From Desulfosporosinus sp. I2 (GTDB lineage Bacteria; Bacillota; Desulfitobacteriia; Desulfitobacteriales; Desulfitobacteriaceae): a stretch of DNA of 64,000 nucleotides. Made by a program: the position numbers and the translations under genes. The notes beneath the pieces were generated by a model. That model was not told the origin of the DNA. It saw nothing but the letters and a program-made list of their open reading frames with translations, and made no database searches. Within the stretch, counting starts at the first letter, position 1. Every line of letters begins with the position of its first letter. The stretch is taken from NCBI RefSeq assembly GCF_000960765.1, contig NZ_JYNH01000006.1, positions 1 to 64,000 on the forward strand. Reading direction: 5' to 3'. Shown in pieces: positions 36,271 to 44,485 of this stretch.

Positions 36271-37389
36271 ATGGAAAAGGTGTTGCAGGAACTGGTTACT
36301 TCGAGCGGGTTTTATCATCTTACCTTCGGAAATTTGGTTATGTGGATAATCTCCTTTACTTTAATGTATCTGGCCATCAAAAAGGGATATGAACCCCTGC
36401 TTTTATTACCAATTTCTTTCGGAATTCTAGTGGTTAATTTACCCCTAACATTTTTGATGAAGCCGGAAAGTGGACTTATTTGGATTTTTTATCATTTCGG
36501 AATAGAGTGGGAAATTATTCCTCCTTTGATTTTTCTTGGCTTAGGAGCGATGACTGATTTCGGCCCGTTAATCGCAAATCCCAAAACATTACTGCTCGGT
36601 GGTGGTGCACAAGTAGGAGTTTACATTACCTTTTTTGCAGCTCTGTTTTTTGGGTTCGATATGAAAGAAGCTGCGTCAATAGCGATTATCGGGGGAGCAG
36701 ACGGCCCGACAACAATATATCTTACGTCTCATTTAGCGCCCCACCTACTTGGCCCGGTGGCTGTAGCCGCATATTCCTATATGGCCTTAGTCCCCATCAT
36801 TCAACCTCCGATTATGAAATTGTTGACAACTAAGGCTGAGCGAAGAATTATTATGAAAAAATTGCGTCCAGTAAGTAAACTGGAAAAGATTTTTTTTCCA
36901 GTGGTTACAGCAATTTTAATTATGTTAATAGTGCCTGCTTCAGCTTCATTAATTGCCATGTTTATGCTTGGTAACTTATTTAAGGAATCAGGGGTCGTTG
37001 AAAGGCTAACGAAAGCAGCCCAAAATGAAATCATGAATACAGTGACTATTTTATTAGGGGTTTCCGTTGGAGCCACCATGACCGCCGAAGTTTTTCTGAA
37101 GCGAGACGTTATCTTCATTTTTATTCTAGGATTATTTGCGTTTGCAGTTGCTACTGCGTCCGGAGTTCTCTTAGCAAAGCTTATGAACCTTTTCTTAAAA
37201 GAGAAGATCAATCCATTGATCGGTGCGGCGGGGGTTTCTGCCGTACCGATGGCTGCTAGGGTAGTACATAAAGTAGGGGCTGAAGAAAACCGTCAAAATT
37301 ATCTATTAATGCATGCCATGGGTCCTAACGTCGCAGGTGTAATAGGTACTTTAATTGCCGCATCGGTTATGTTGACGTTTCTAAGATAA
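36271..37389 (+). CDS. gcdB: Na+-translocating decarboxylase beta subunit
   Basis: The membrane subunit that decarboxylates carboxybiotin and exports Na+. The 372-aa protein has about nine to eleven membrane helices; the family signature IGGADGPTTIY (region with the essential Asp) lies near residue 139, and GLGAMTDFGPLIANP and AAGVSAVPMAARVVHKVG are also typical of OadB/GcdB/MmdB. ATG 36271 follows AAGAAGGAG. It is separated from gcdA by a crotonase, a dehydrogenase and the regulator, which is an unusual order. Confidence 0.92.
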   Translation: MEKVLQELVTSSGFYHLTFGNLVMWIISFTLMYLAIKKGYEPLLLLPISFGILVVNLPLTFLMKPESGLIWIFYHFGIEWEIIPPLIFLGLGAMTDFGPLIANPKTLLLGGGAQVGVYITFFAALFFGFDMKEAASIAIIGGADGPTTIYLTSHLAPHLLGPVAVAAYSYMALVPIIQPPIMKLLTTKAERRIIMKKLRPVSKLEKIFFPVVTAILIMLIVPASASLIAMFMLGNLFKESGVVERLTKAAQNEIMNTVTILLGVSVGATMTAEVFLKRDVIFIFILGLFAFAVATASGVLLAKLMNLFLKEKINPLIGAAGVSAVPMAARVVHKVGAEENRQNYLLMHAMGPNVAGVIGTLIAASVMLTFLR

Positions 37390-37529
37390 GCTTTTATAAT
37401 GGCGCGATATTGTTTCTAGAACCTAAAAAAGTTCTTAAGTCAGTAAAACGTCAATTATTTTTAAATTTAGTTTTCTGATTATTAATAATATTTTTAAATT
37501 AATAAAATATTATATAACTTTACAATTAC

Positions 37530-37573
37530 TAAACACTGGTAATTTGGCTATCAGCCTACAAGGTCAGTGTTTA
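37530..37573 (+). promoter_or_regulatory. Inverted repeat upstream of the TAXI transporter
   Basis: TAAACACTG (37530-37538) and CAGTGTTTA (37565-37573) are perfect arms enclosing a smaller stem (GGCT/AGCC). It lies in an A+T-rich 277-base gap about 95 bases before the transporter start. It has no T-run, so an operator or leader structure is more likely than a terminator. Confidence 0.45.
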
Positions 37574-37666
37574 TAAAGATTATTAAAAGAGAGGGGGCGC
37601 TAGAGAACAGAATGTTTAGACTTATTTAAGTTTAAGTTCAAAAAAATTATGAGGAGGGCGAATTTA

Positions 37667-38680
37667 ATGCGTAAATTGCTAAGCATAATAATGATTGCGG
37701 TTATTGCTCTTGCTATGACAGGGTGTGGAAGTCAAACTGCCAAGGCCCCTGCAGGTTCAGATCAAGGTGATACTGGAAAAATACAAAAAGTAAATATTGC
37801 TACAGGAACTACTTCAGGTGCTTACTATCCGATTGGAAATGCCATGGCTAAGATATGGTCTGACAAGGTTCCAGGGGTTAAAGCTTCGGCCCAGTCAACT
37901 GAGGCTAGTGCAGCAAATATGAATTTCTTGCAACAAAAGGAAGCGGAAGTTGCTTTTACGATGGCCAATGTTGCAGTATATGCCTATGAAGGTCAGGATA
38001 CATTTAAGGGTCGGGCCAACAAAGATTTGCGTGGCATGACGTTCCTATATCCTAATGTGACCCAAATTGTAGTGCGTAAGGATTCAGGAATTACCTCGCT
38101 CAAGAATCTGGATGGCAAGAGATTTGCTCCAGGGGCCACGGGCAGCGGGACAGTAACAAATTCCAAAGAGGTTTTGGGTGAATACGGGCTAAATTTCTGG
38201 GATAAGGATAAGGGTAATGTGAAGGCCGACTACGTCGGATTTACTGAGGCGAGTGAGCTGTTAAAGAACAAACAGTGTGATGCTGCTAATTTCTCCGGTG
38301 CCGTGCCATTGGCAGCGATCATGGATGTCTCCAATACAATTGACATCAAGGTGATTTCTATTGAACCGGACGTGATCAAGCAAATTATCGCCAAGTATCC
38401 GTTCTACTATGAGTATGTAATTCCCAAAGGTACCTACAAGGGGCAGGACGAAGATGTGCACACTGTAGCTTTAGCCAATCTCTTAATTACACGGGCTGAT
38501 CTCAGCGAAGATTTAGTCTATAAACTTACTAAAGGAATTTATGAAAACTTACCGGATCTGTTGAATGCTCACGCTATCACCAAGTACATCAAGAAAGAAG
38601 ATTCCAATAAAGGGATGGGACCTATTCCGTTGCATCCTGGTTCAATTAAGTACTTCAAGGAAATTGGTGTGATCAAGTAA
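37667..38680 (+). CDS. TAXI-family TRAP transporter substrate-binding lipoprotein
   Basis: A 337-aa extracytoplasmic binding protein. It has a signal peptide (MRKLLSIIMIAVIALAMTGCGS) with a lipoprotein-type cysteine, then the TAXI family start VNIATGTTSGAYYPIGNAMAKIWSDK. TAXI proteins bind glutamate or other carboxylates and feed a TRAP permease. ATG 37667 follows GAGGAGGGCG. The permease follows after 18 bases. Within this cluster it probably binds the dicarboxylate to be degraded; that is inferred. Confidence 0.93.
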   Translation: MRKLLSIIMIAVIALAMTGCGSQTAKAPAGSDQGDTGKIQKVNIATGTTSGAYYPIGNAMAKIWSDKVPGVKASAQSTEASAANMNFLQQKEAEVAFTMANVAVYAYEGQDTFKGRANKDLRGMTFLYPNVTQIVVRKDSGITSLKNLDGKRFAPGATGSGTVTNSKEVLGEYGLNFWDKDKGNVKADYVGFTEASELLKNKQCDAANFSGAVPLAAIMDVSNTIDIKVISIEPDVIKQIIAKYPFYYEYVIPKGTYKGQDEDVHTVALANLLITRADLSEDLVYKLTKGIYENLPDLLNAHAITKYIKKEDSNKGMGPIPLHPGSIKYFKEIGVIK

Positions 38681-38698
38681 AGAAGGTGGTTAACTACA

Positions 38699-40693
38699 AT
38701 GAACGACCAACTAGGAAAAAGTGACGATAAGCTGGTCACGAGATTATCTGCAGATGAAATTGCCTCAGAAGAAGTAGTCCAAGAATTTCTGGAAAAATAC
38801 GACAAAGAATCTCAATTCCGGAAGTTTAAACCCAAATCAAAACTTGCGATCTTGGTCTCGACAATAGCTATTTCATTTTCTCTTTTTCATTTGTGGGTAG
38901 CGGGTATTGGTTCGCTTGAGGCCATTAAGTTACGGTCTATTCACCTGACCTTTGTCATGGTGCTGATTTTCCTGCTTTATCCTGCCACTAAGAAAGGGAT
39001 GCGGGGCAAACCGGGCATTTTTGACTGGGTAATGGTCGCTCTAAGTTTGGTAGCTGGGCTCTATATGGTATTTGCCAACGACCAATTAGCAACTCGTGGT
39101 GGTCTACCGATTACCAGGGATTACATCGTGGGTGCCTTAGGTATCCTAGTTGTGTTAGAAGCGGGACGCCGAGCGCTAGGCAAAGAGTTACCAATCCTTG
39201 GCGTAATATTTCTCATCTATGCCTACTTCGGAGAATACGTCCCAGGTACCTTTGGTCACAGCGGTTTTAGCCTGAATCGGATTATTGCCCACATGTACCT
39301 GGGCTCAGAAGGTATTTTTGGTGTCGCCTTGGGTGTATCGGCCACCTTTATTTTCCTCTTTGTGTTATTCGGTGCTTTTTTAGGAGAAACAGGGATGGCC
39401 AAGTTGATTAATGATTCATCTATGGCCATGGCCGGAACCTCACCGGGTGGACCAGCCAAGGTCGCCGTATTTGCCAGTGGAATTATGGGAACCATCAGTG
39501 GCAGCGCAGTAGCCAACGTAGCAACCACCGGTGCTTTTACCATACCCCTGATGAAAAGCGTTGGCTATAAGCCTCATTTTGCTGGTGCGGTTGAAGCAGT
39601 AGCTTCCACGGGCGGTCAGTTAATGCCTCCAGTTATGGGTGCAGCTGCTTTTATCATGGCGGAATTTTTAAATATTCCCTATAAAAACATTATGCTTGCC
39701 GCGCTGATTCCTGCGTTTCTCTATTACTTAGCGGTATTTGCTATGGTACACTTAGAAGCCCTTAAGACTGGATTAAAAGGCGTGTCGCGTGATAAATTAC
39801 CAATCATGAAAGTAGTCTTAAAAGAGCGTGGTCATCTCGTATTGCCGCTCGTGGCTATCGTTTACTTACTTATGAAAGGTGTAACGCCCACTTATGCGGC
39901 TTTTTATGGGATTCTAGTGGCGATCGGGGCCAGCTTTTTGCGTAAAACGACACGGATGAGCTGGCGCGGGCTATTGATGGCCTTGGAAATGGGGGCTAAA
40001 GCGAGTATTGGGGTAGCCATTGCTACAGCAGTCGTCGGTTTTATCGTCGGAGTATCCTCTCTGACCAGCCTAGGCATTACACTAGGCGATAACATGATCT
40101 CCTTTGCTCACGGCAATTTATTTGCCACTTTGGTCTTGACAATGATTACCGCTATTATTTTAGGGATGGGCATGCCTACTACCGCAGTTTACATCGTGGG
40201 GGCTACGATTGCCGCCCCTGCTCTGCTCAAACTAGGGATCGCTCCATTGGCCGCTCACCTGTTCGTATTTTACTTTGGCAATATCTCTAATGTTACCCCC
40301 CCTGTGGCCTTGGCTGCCTTCACAGGAGCAGGGATTGCTGGTTCTAGTCCAAGTCAAACGGGATGGGCCGCAGCTCGCTTAGCATCAGCTGGGTTTATCA
40401 TTCCCTTCATTTGGATTTATTCCCCAGCTTTAATAGCGCAGGGGAGTTTGGGTGAGATTCTCTGGGCGGTCGTAACAGCAACTGTGGGCATTATTGCGCT
40501 AGCCTGTGCAGTACAAGGGTTTATGCTAAAAACGACCAATATTTTGCAGAGAGTATTATTATTTGTTGCTGCCTTTGGCCTTATTAAGCCCGGCCTAATT
40601 ACAGATACGATTGGTATTACGGTATTAATACTTGTTTACCTCTGGCAGCGATACCAGCGTAGTTCCGTAAATGTTGAGGGAGTCAATATCTAA
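38699..40693 (+). CDS. TRAP transporter permease, fused small and large subunits
   Basis: A 664-aa 4TM/12TM fusion permease, the form that works with TAXI binding proteins. After a charged cytoplasmic N-terminus of about 50 residues come four helices of the DctQ-like part, then the DctM-like part with GTISGSAVANVATTGAFTIPLM, GGQLMPPVMGAAAFIMAEF and GMGMPTTAVYIV. Transport is normally driven by Na+ gradient, which matches the Na+ pump in the same cluster. A terminator lies 72 bases after the stop. Confidence 0.94.
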   Translation: MNDQLGKSDDKLVTRLSADEIASEEVVQEFLEKYDKESQFRKFKPKSKLAILVSTIAISFSLFHLWVAGIGSLEAIKLRSIHLTFVMVLIFLLYPATKKGMRGKPGIFDWVMVALSLVAGLYMVFANDQLATRGGLPITRDYIVGALGILVVLEAGRRALGKELPILGVIFLIYAYFGEYVPGTFGHSGFSLNRIIAHMYLGSEGIFGVALGVSATFIFLFVLFGAFLGETGMAKLINDSSMAMAGTSPGGPAKVAVFASGIMGTISGSAVANVATTGAFTIPLMKSVGYKPHFAGAVEAVASTGGQLMPPVMGAAAFIMAEFLNIPYKNIMLAALIPAFLYYLAVFAMVHLEALKTGLKGVSRDKLPIMKVVLKERGHLVLPLVAIVYLLMKGVTPTYAAFYGILVAIGASFLRKTTRMSWRGLLMALEMGAKASIGVAIATAVVGFIVGVSSLTSLGITLGDNMISFAHGNLFATLVLTMITAIILGMGMPTTAVYIVGATIAAPALLKLGIAPLAAHLFVFYFGNISNVTPPVALAAFTGAGIAGSSPSQTGWAAARLASAGFIIPFIWIYSPALIAQGSLGEILWAVVTATVGIIALACAVQGFMLKTTNILQRVLLFVAAFGLIKPGLITDTIGITVLILVYLWQRYQRSSVNVEGVNI

Positions 40694-40765
40694 TTCCTAA
40701 TTTTAGAAGAGTAAGCAGGATGATGACTAAAACGACATTAGAATCTATTAGGTGTCATAACTCAG

Positions 40766-40794
40766 AAGCCTGCCGGAAAATTGGCGGGCTTTTG
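40766..40794 (+). terminator. Terminator after the TRAP permease
   Basis: AAGCCTGCC (40766-40774) pairs with GGCGGGCTT (40783-40791) with one G-U pair, followed by TTTT. Confidence 0.82.
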
Positions 40795-40835
40795 AGATCA
40801 TTGCAATGAAAAGACATAGGAGAGGGGAAAAAGGA

Positions 40836-42983
40836 ATGCGCTATTTCATGGAACCAACAGGTGTGGCTATTATAGGAGCTAGTCAGGACTTTAAGACTAT
40901 TAACGGCAAAATTCTAAAATACTTGTTAAAACACAAGTATCATGGACAGATTTATCCGGTTAATCCAAAGTATCAAGAAATTGAGGGGCTGACCTGTTAT
41001 TCCTCGGTAGGGGCTATTTCGGAACAAGTTGATTTGGCTCTGATTGCCGTGACAGCAGCAAGGGTGCCAGGAATTTTAAGGGATTGTGGCGCAAAAGGAA
41101 TCAAAAGAGCTGTCATTTTTTCATCTGGCTTCGCCGAAACCGGTGCAGAAGGGAAGGTGATTCAAGAAGATATTAATAAGATCGCCCAAGAATTCCAAAT
41201 GCGCATAATTGGACCAAACTGTTTAGGTATCTTAAATGTTTCTTCTGGGCTGATCGCGTCTTTTAGCGCTTCGATGGAACTGGACAGCATCAAGGCGGGG
41301 CCGGTAGCCTTAGTATCCCAAAGTGGGGCTGTCGGTTTTATGTTATTTAATCTCCTGCAAGAAGCCGGGGTCGGTGTAAACTACGTTATCACTACTGGCA
41401 ATGAAGCGGATGTAACTGCTGGTGAAGGGTTGGCTTATGTAGTGGAAAACTCGGACACTAAAGTAATCCTTACGTATTTGGAGGGTTTAAGAGACGGAGA
41501 GTCCTTCAAAAAAACAGCAGAAAGAGCTGCTGAGGCCGGAAAACCAATTATTGCTTTAAAAGTCGGGAATTCTGTCAGTGGACAAAAGGCGGCAGCCACT
41601 CATACGGCGGCCTTAACAGGTTCAGGAGCGGCCTACAAAAGTTACTTTGACAAAATGGGTATCATCCAGGCTAATGACAGTGATGATATCATCGACTTGG
41701 CCCAAGCCTTTGTGCCCGGAAAATTGCCCCAAGGAGCTAGGATTGGGATTGTAACAATGTCAGGTGGAGTTGGTATCTTGCTAGCAGATCGTTCAGAAGA
41801 ATGGGGTTTGCAAGTACCACAATTAAGTGAAGCTTTACAAGAAGAAGTACGAAAGGTCATACCGGCCTTTGGCTGCGCCCAAAACCCTGTTGATGTCACA
41901 GCTCAATCCCTCAACCAGGGAGAAGAGTTTAAGAAGTGCCTAAAAATCCTCTTAGCGTCTGATGAATTAGATATGCTGATCGTCGCCATCACAATGGCTA
42001 CCGGAAAATTGGCTGAGAAAATTGGCCTGGATATTGTCGATGCAGCCTTGGGGACAGAGAAACCTTTGATTGTCAGTTGGAGTGTTGGCCAAGTAGCTAA
42101 ACCGGGTTTTGATGTTCTAAAAGATGCGGGAGTCCCCTTGTATAACTCTCCAGCTCGAGCAGCTAAAGCAATTGGGGCTTTACACCGCTATGCCAGCTTT
42201 AAACGTGCTTGGAAAGTACCGGTATCAGACGAAATTAACCAAATACGACAAGCCAAAATCCAACAGGTTCTTAAGGAAAGTAGCCAAGCGCTAAGTGAGC
42301 ACGCTACCAAGGAATTATTAGAACTCTACGAGCTCCCAGTTACCAAAGAATACGTTGCCAAGAGTGCTGAGGAAGCTGTAGCTATAGCAGAAAAAATGGG
42401 CTACCCGGTAGTCATGAAGATAGATTCACCTGATATCTTGCATAAAACCGAAGCGGGCGGTGTTGCCGTTAATATCAGTTCGGCACAAGAAGTAGAAACT
42501 AAGTTTCTCGAAATAATGGAAAGAGGCCTGGTTTACAATCCCCAAGCCAAGATCAATGGAATCCTCATTCAAGAACAAGTGCCACCGGGAGTAGAAGTAA
42601 TCATCGGTCTACAAAGAGATCCGGTTTTAGGAACGCAGATCATGTTTGGGTTGGGTGGAATCTTTGTAGAAGTTCTCAAAGACGTGGTCTTAAAACCTGT
42701 GCCTTTAAGTAGAACAGACGCGCATAAAATGCTTGAGGATATTAAAGGGGCCGCTCTTTTGAAAGGGGTCAGGGGAAGACCTGCTGTTGATCAAGAAGCC
42801 TTAGTAGAAATCCTCTTGGGTGTGAGTCAGTTAGCCGTGGAATCAGAGGATACCTTGTTAAGTCTAGATATTAATCCAGTGACGGTTTTGGTAGAAGGAA
42901 AAGGAGCCAAGATTTTAGATGGAGTGTTGGTAGGCAACAGCACGGAGGGTAATCCGCACCTAGCCCATGGCCTGGCCGAGTAA
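40836..42983 (+). CDS. Acyl-CoA synthetase, ADP-forming (acetate-CoA ligase type)
   Basis: A 715-aa fused alpha-beta NDP-forming acyl-CoA synthetase. It interconverts an acid plus CoA and ATP with acyl-CoA plus ADP and phosphate. Order: CoA-binding domain (VAIIGASQDFKTING), ligase-CoA domain with GPNCLGILN, the presumed phosphorylated histidine in ATHTAALTG, and a C-terminal ATP-grasp (KMGYPVVMKIDSPDILHKTEAGGV). ATG 40836 was chosen for its AGGAGAGGGG site. In this cluster it could activate the imported acid or recover ATP from the product. Which direction is not visible. Confidence 0.9.
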   Translation: MRYFMEPTGVAIIGASQDFKTINGKILKYLLKHKYHGQIYPVNPKYQEIEGLTCYSSVGAISEQVDLALIAVTAARVPGILRDCGAKGIKRAVIFSSGFAETGAEGKVIQEDINKIAQEFQMRIIGPNCLGILNVSSGLIASFSASMELDSIKAGPVALVSQSGAVGFMLFNLLQEAGVGVNYVITTGNEADVTAGEGLAYVVENSDTKVILTYLEGLRDGESFKKTAERAAEAGKPIIALKVGNSVSGQKAAATHTAALTGSGAAYKSYFDKMGIIQANDSDDIIDLAQAFVPGKLPQGARIGIVTMSGGVGILLADRSEEWGLQVPQLSEALQEEVRKVIPAFGCAQNPVDVTAQSLNQGEEFKKCLKILLASDELDMLIVAITMATGKLAEKIGLDIVDAALGTEKPLIVSWSVGQVAKPGFDVLKDAGVPLYNSPARAAKAIGALHRYASFKRAWKVPVSDEINQIRQAKIQQVLKESSQALSEHATKELLELYELPVTKEYVAKSAEEAVAIAEKMGYPVVMKIDSPDILHKTEAGGVAVNISSAQEVETKFLEIMERGLVYNPQAKINGILIQEQVPPGVEVIIGLQRDPVLGTQIMFGLGGIFVEVLKDVVLKPVPLSRTDAHKMLEDIKGAALLKGVRGRPAVDQEALVEILLGVSQLAVESEDTLLSLDINPVTVLVEGKGAKILDGVLVGNSTEGNPHLAHGLAE

Positions 42984-43120
42984 GCGAAGGTATTAGCCCA
43001 AAAAAGAGTGGGGATTTGCTAAGAGACTTCAGTTCTTATTCTTGCCAAACTCACATAAATTGGCTTATAATAAGTCAGAACATTAAGGGATTGATCGTTG
43101 AGATAGATAGGAGCGATTAG

Positions 43121-43567
43121 GTGGCTGGCAAGACTCATGATTTTCTAATGGTTAGTAAAAGTATTTTGCCCGAAGCCATATTAAAAACCGCTAAGGTCAA
43201 AGAACTCCTAGCTCAAGGAGAAGTCTATACAATTCATGAGGCTGTAGAGCTCGTTGGGCTTAGCCGAAGCGCCTATTATAAATATAAAGATGGCGTCTTT
43301 CCGTTTTACGAGGCTAGTCGGGAAAGAATCATAACGATTTCCCTTCTTTTAGAAAATAAGGCTGGAGTACTATCTCACGTACTGAATTTTATTGCCTCGG
43401 TAAAAGGTAATGTCCTGACTATTAATCAAGGGATTCCGCTCCAAGGAGTTGCCAATGTTTCGATTTCTATTGAAACCGCTGGAATGGCAGACACTCCGGA
43501 GAATTTATTAGCTGGGCTTGGGGAAATCTCCGGGGTTAGAAAGATTGAAGTAATCGGTCAAACTTAG
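43121..43567 (+). CDS. ACT domain protein (PheB/UPF0735 family)
   Basis: A 148-aa protein with an N-terminal winged or helix-turn-helix-like part (TIHEAVELVGLSRSAYYKYKDGVFPFYEA) and a C-terminal ACT domain (ITISLLLENKAGVLSHVLNFIASVKGNVLTINQGIP). The family (B. subtilis PheB) is linked to amino-acid regulation and not well understood. The start is GTG 43121 after AGGAGCGATTAG. It is the last gene before the tRNA and the genomic island. Confidence 0.9.
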   Translation: MAGKTHDFLMVSKSILPEAILKTAKVKELLAQGEVYTIHEAVELVGLSRSAYYKYKDGVFPFYEASRERIITISLLLENKAGVLSHVLNFIASVKGNVLTINQGIPLQGVANVSISIETAGMADTPENLLAGLGEISGVRKIEVIGQT

Positions 43568-43626
43568 GCTTGCGGTTTTTGAACAAATATGGTATCCTTT
43601 AAAAGCCTTCAAATGAGGCGATATAT

Positions 43627-43703
43627 CGGGGCGTGGCTCAGCTTGGTAGAGCGCTACCTTGGGGTGGTAGAGGTCGCATGTTCAAATCATGTCGCTCCGA
43701 CCA
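43627..43703 (+). tRNA. tRNA-Pro (anticodon GGG)
   Basis: A full cloverleaf of 77 bases. The acceptor stem CGGGGCG pairs with CGCTCCG, the anticodon stem CTACC/GGTAG encloses TTGGGGT giving anticodon GGG, the T arm carries GTTCAAAT, and CCA is encoded. An integrase remnant and a degraded island begin just downstream, so its 3' end may have served as an attachment site. Confidence 0.95.
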
Positions 43704-43718
43704 GTATTATCAAGGCTT

Positions 43719-43948
43719 TCAGCCTTTTAAGGTAGGCAGGTCAAACCCCAAATGTTGACCAAATGCCGACCAAAAAAAATAGACCATAATAAATGGTCTA
43801 TTTTCATATCCTGCTCTTAGTTCTATCTGCTTTCTTCTTATTGGAGCTCGATGATTTTTCGATTGGTCTAGTACATCATTTTCATACAGCCATGTCGCAT
43901 GATAATGCCGAAGAAAGTGCAAACGAGTCTTCGGTATTTTTTTGTCTC
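43719..43948 (-). pseudogene. Tyrosine recombinase (phage-type integrase) C-terminal remnant
   Basis: On the minus strand, TKKIPKTRLHFLRHYHATWLYENDV matches the HxLRHxHAT active-site segment of tyrosine recombinases. The catalytic tyrosine region and all of the N-terminal part are missing; what follows (DQSKNHRAPIRRKQIELRAG) is out of family. A hairpin terminator interrupts the 3' part. Its place 16 bases after tRNA-Pro is the usual place for an island integrase. It is not functional. Confidence 0.7.
43776..43804. terminator. Bidirectional hairpin terminator
   Basis: AAAATAGACCAT (43776-43787) and ATGGTCTATTTT (43793-43804) are perfect 12-bp arms with A-run and T-run flanks. It may end transcription from tRNA-Pro and from the other direction. 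Confidence 0.8.
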
Positions 43949-44104
43949 TTACGAGCTTCGCTTAATGTCTAGTGTCGCTATCGGGTCGCATCGGGAACAT
44001 CAATTGGTCACTCTTTATATTCTTGTCATTAATATCAATATTTTTCGCTCGTTCTTTTTGAGCGCGAAGCCATCCATGATCACGACTTTTAAGAGGTCCA
44101 TTAA

Positions 44105-44272
44105 ATAAGGTGGAGCTGGAGGCTGGCACGAAGGCTGGTACAACTCCCAGTAAAGGAAGAAAACATCTACATCAATCTTAAGTCATTTACTCCGGGCGGC
44201 TGGATCAAGAGTGCTCACCCGTTCCTCGACGTTGTGGCAGACTGCAGGCAGGACTACAGCTGGCTGTTATAG
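44105..44272 (+). pseudogene. Short ORF remnant, G+C-richer than surroundings
   Basis: A 55-codon open stretch ending at TAG 44270, read as ...RLVQLPVKEENIYINLKSFTPGGWIKSAH... and closing DCRQDYSWLL. There is no start codon with a ribosome-binding site, but composition and codon use look like protein, similar to the topoisomerase-like gene that follows. Probably the tail of a gene whose 5' part was lost. Family not recognised. Confidence 0.35.
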
Positions 44273-44485
44273 GAGGCAAATTGTAAGCCGTATTGGAATT
44301 TAGTACAGATTATTGGGGGCTGTCTCATAATGATGTCTGAGGACATTCATGAAAAGGCAGCTCCTTTCACTTTCATGACAAGTGGACGGATTGCTTCAGA
44401 GTAATTTGCCAAGTTGTCTGACATTTTTCGAAGCCTGAACATATTATATTCCAGTAATTTCTTTGAGAAGGAATGAATTCAGAGC
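44273..44485. other. Gap with a possible insertion-sequence end
   Basis: GGGGGCTGTCTCATAA at 44315-44330 resembles the terminal repeat of IS1182-like elements, and the minus strand behind it reads a short ORF tail (MFRLRKMSDNLANYSEAI...). No second end or transposase is found. Otherwise nothing recognisable. Confidence 0.3.

Noticed and set aside
43899-44108. Plus-strand ORF of 69 codons next to the integrase remnant
   Set aside because: It overlaps the recombinase remnant in antisense, has no good ribosome-binding site, and its sequence is not protein-like.
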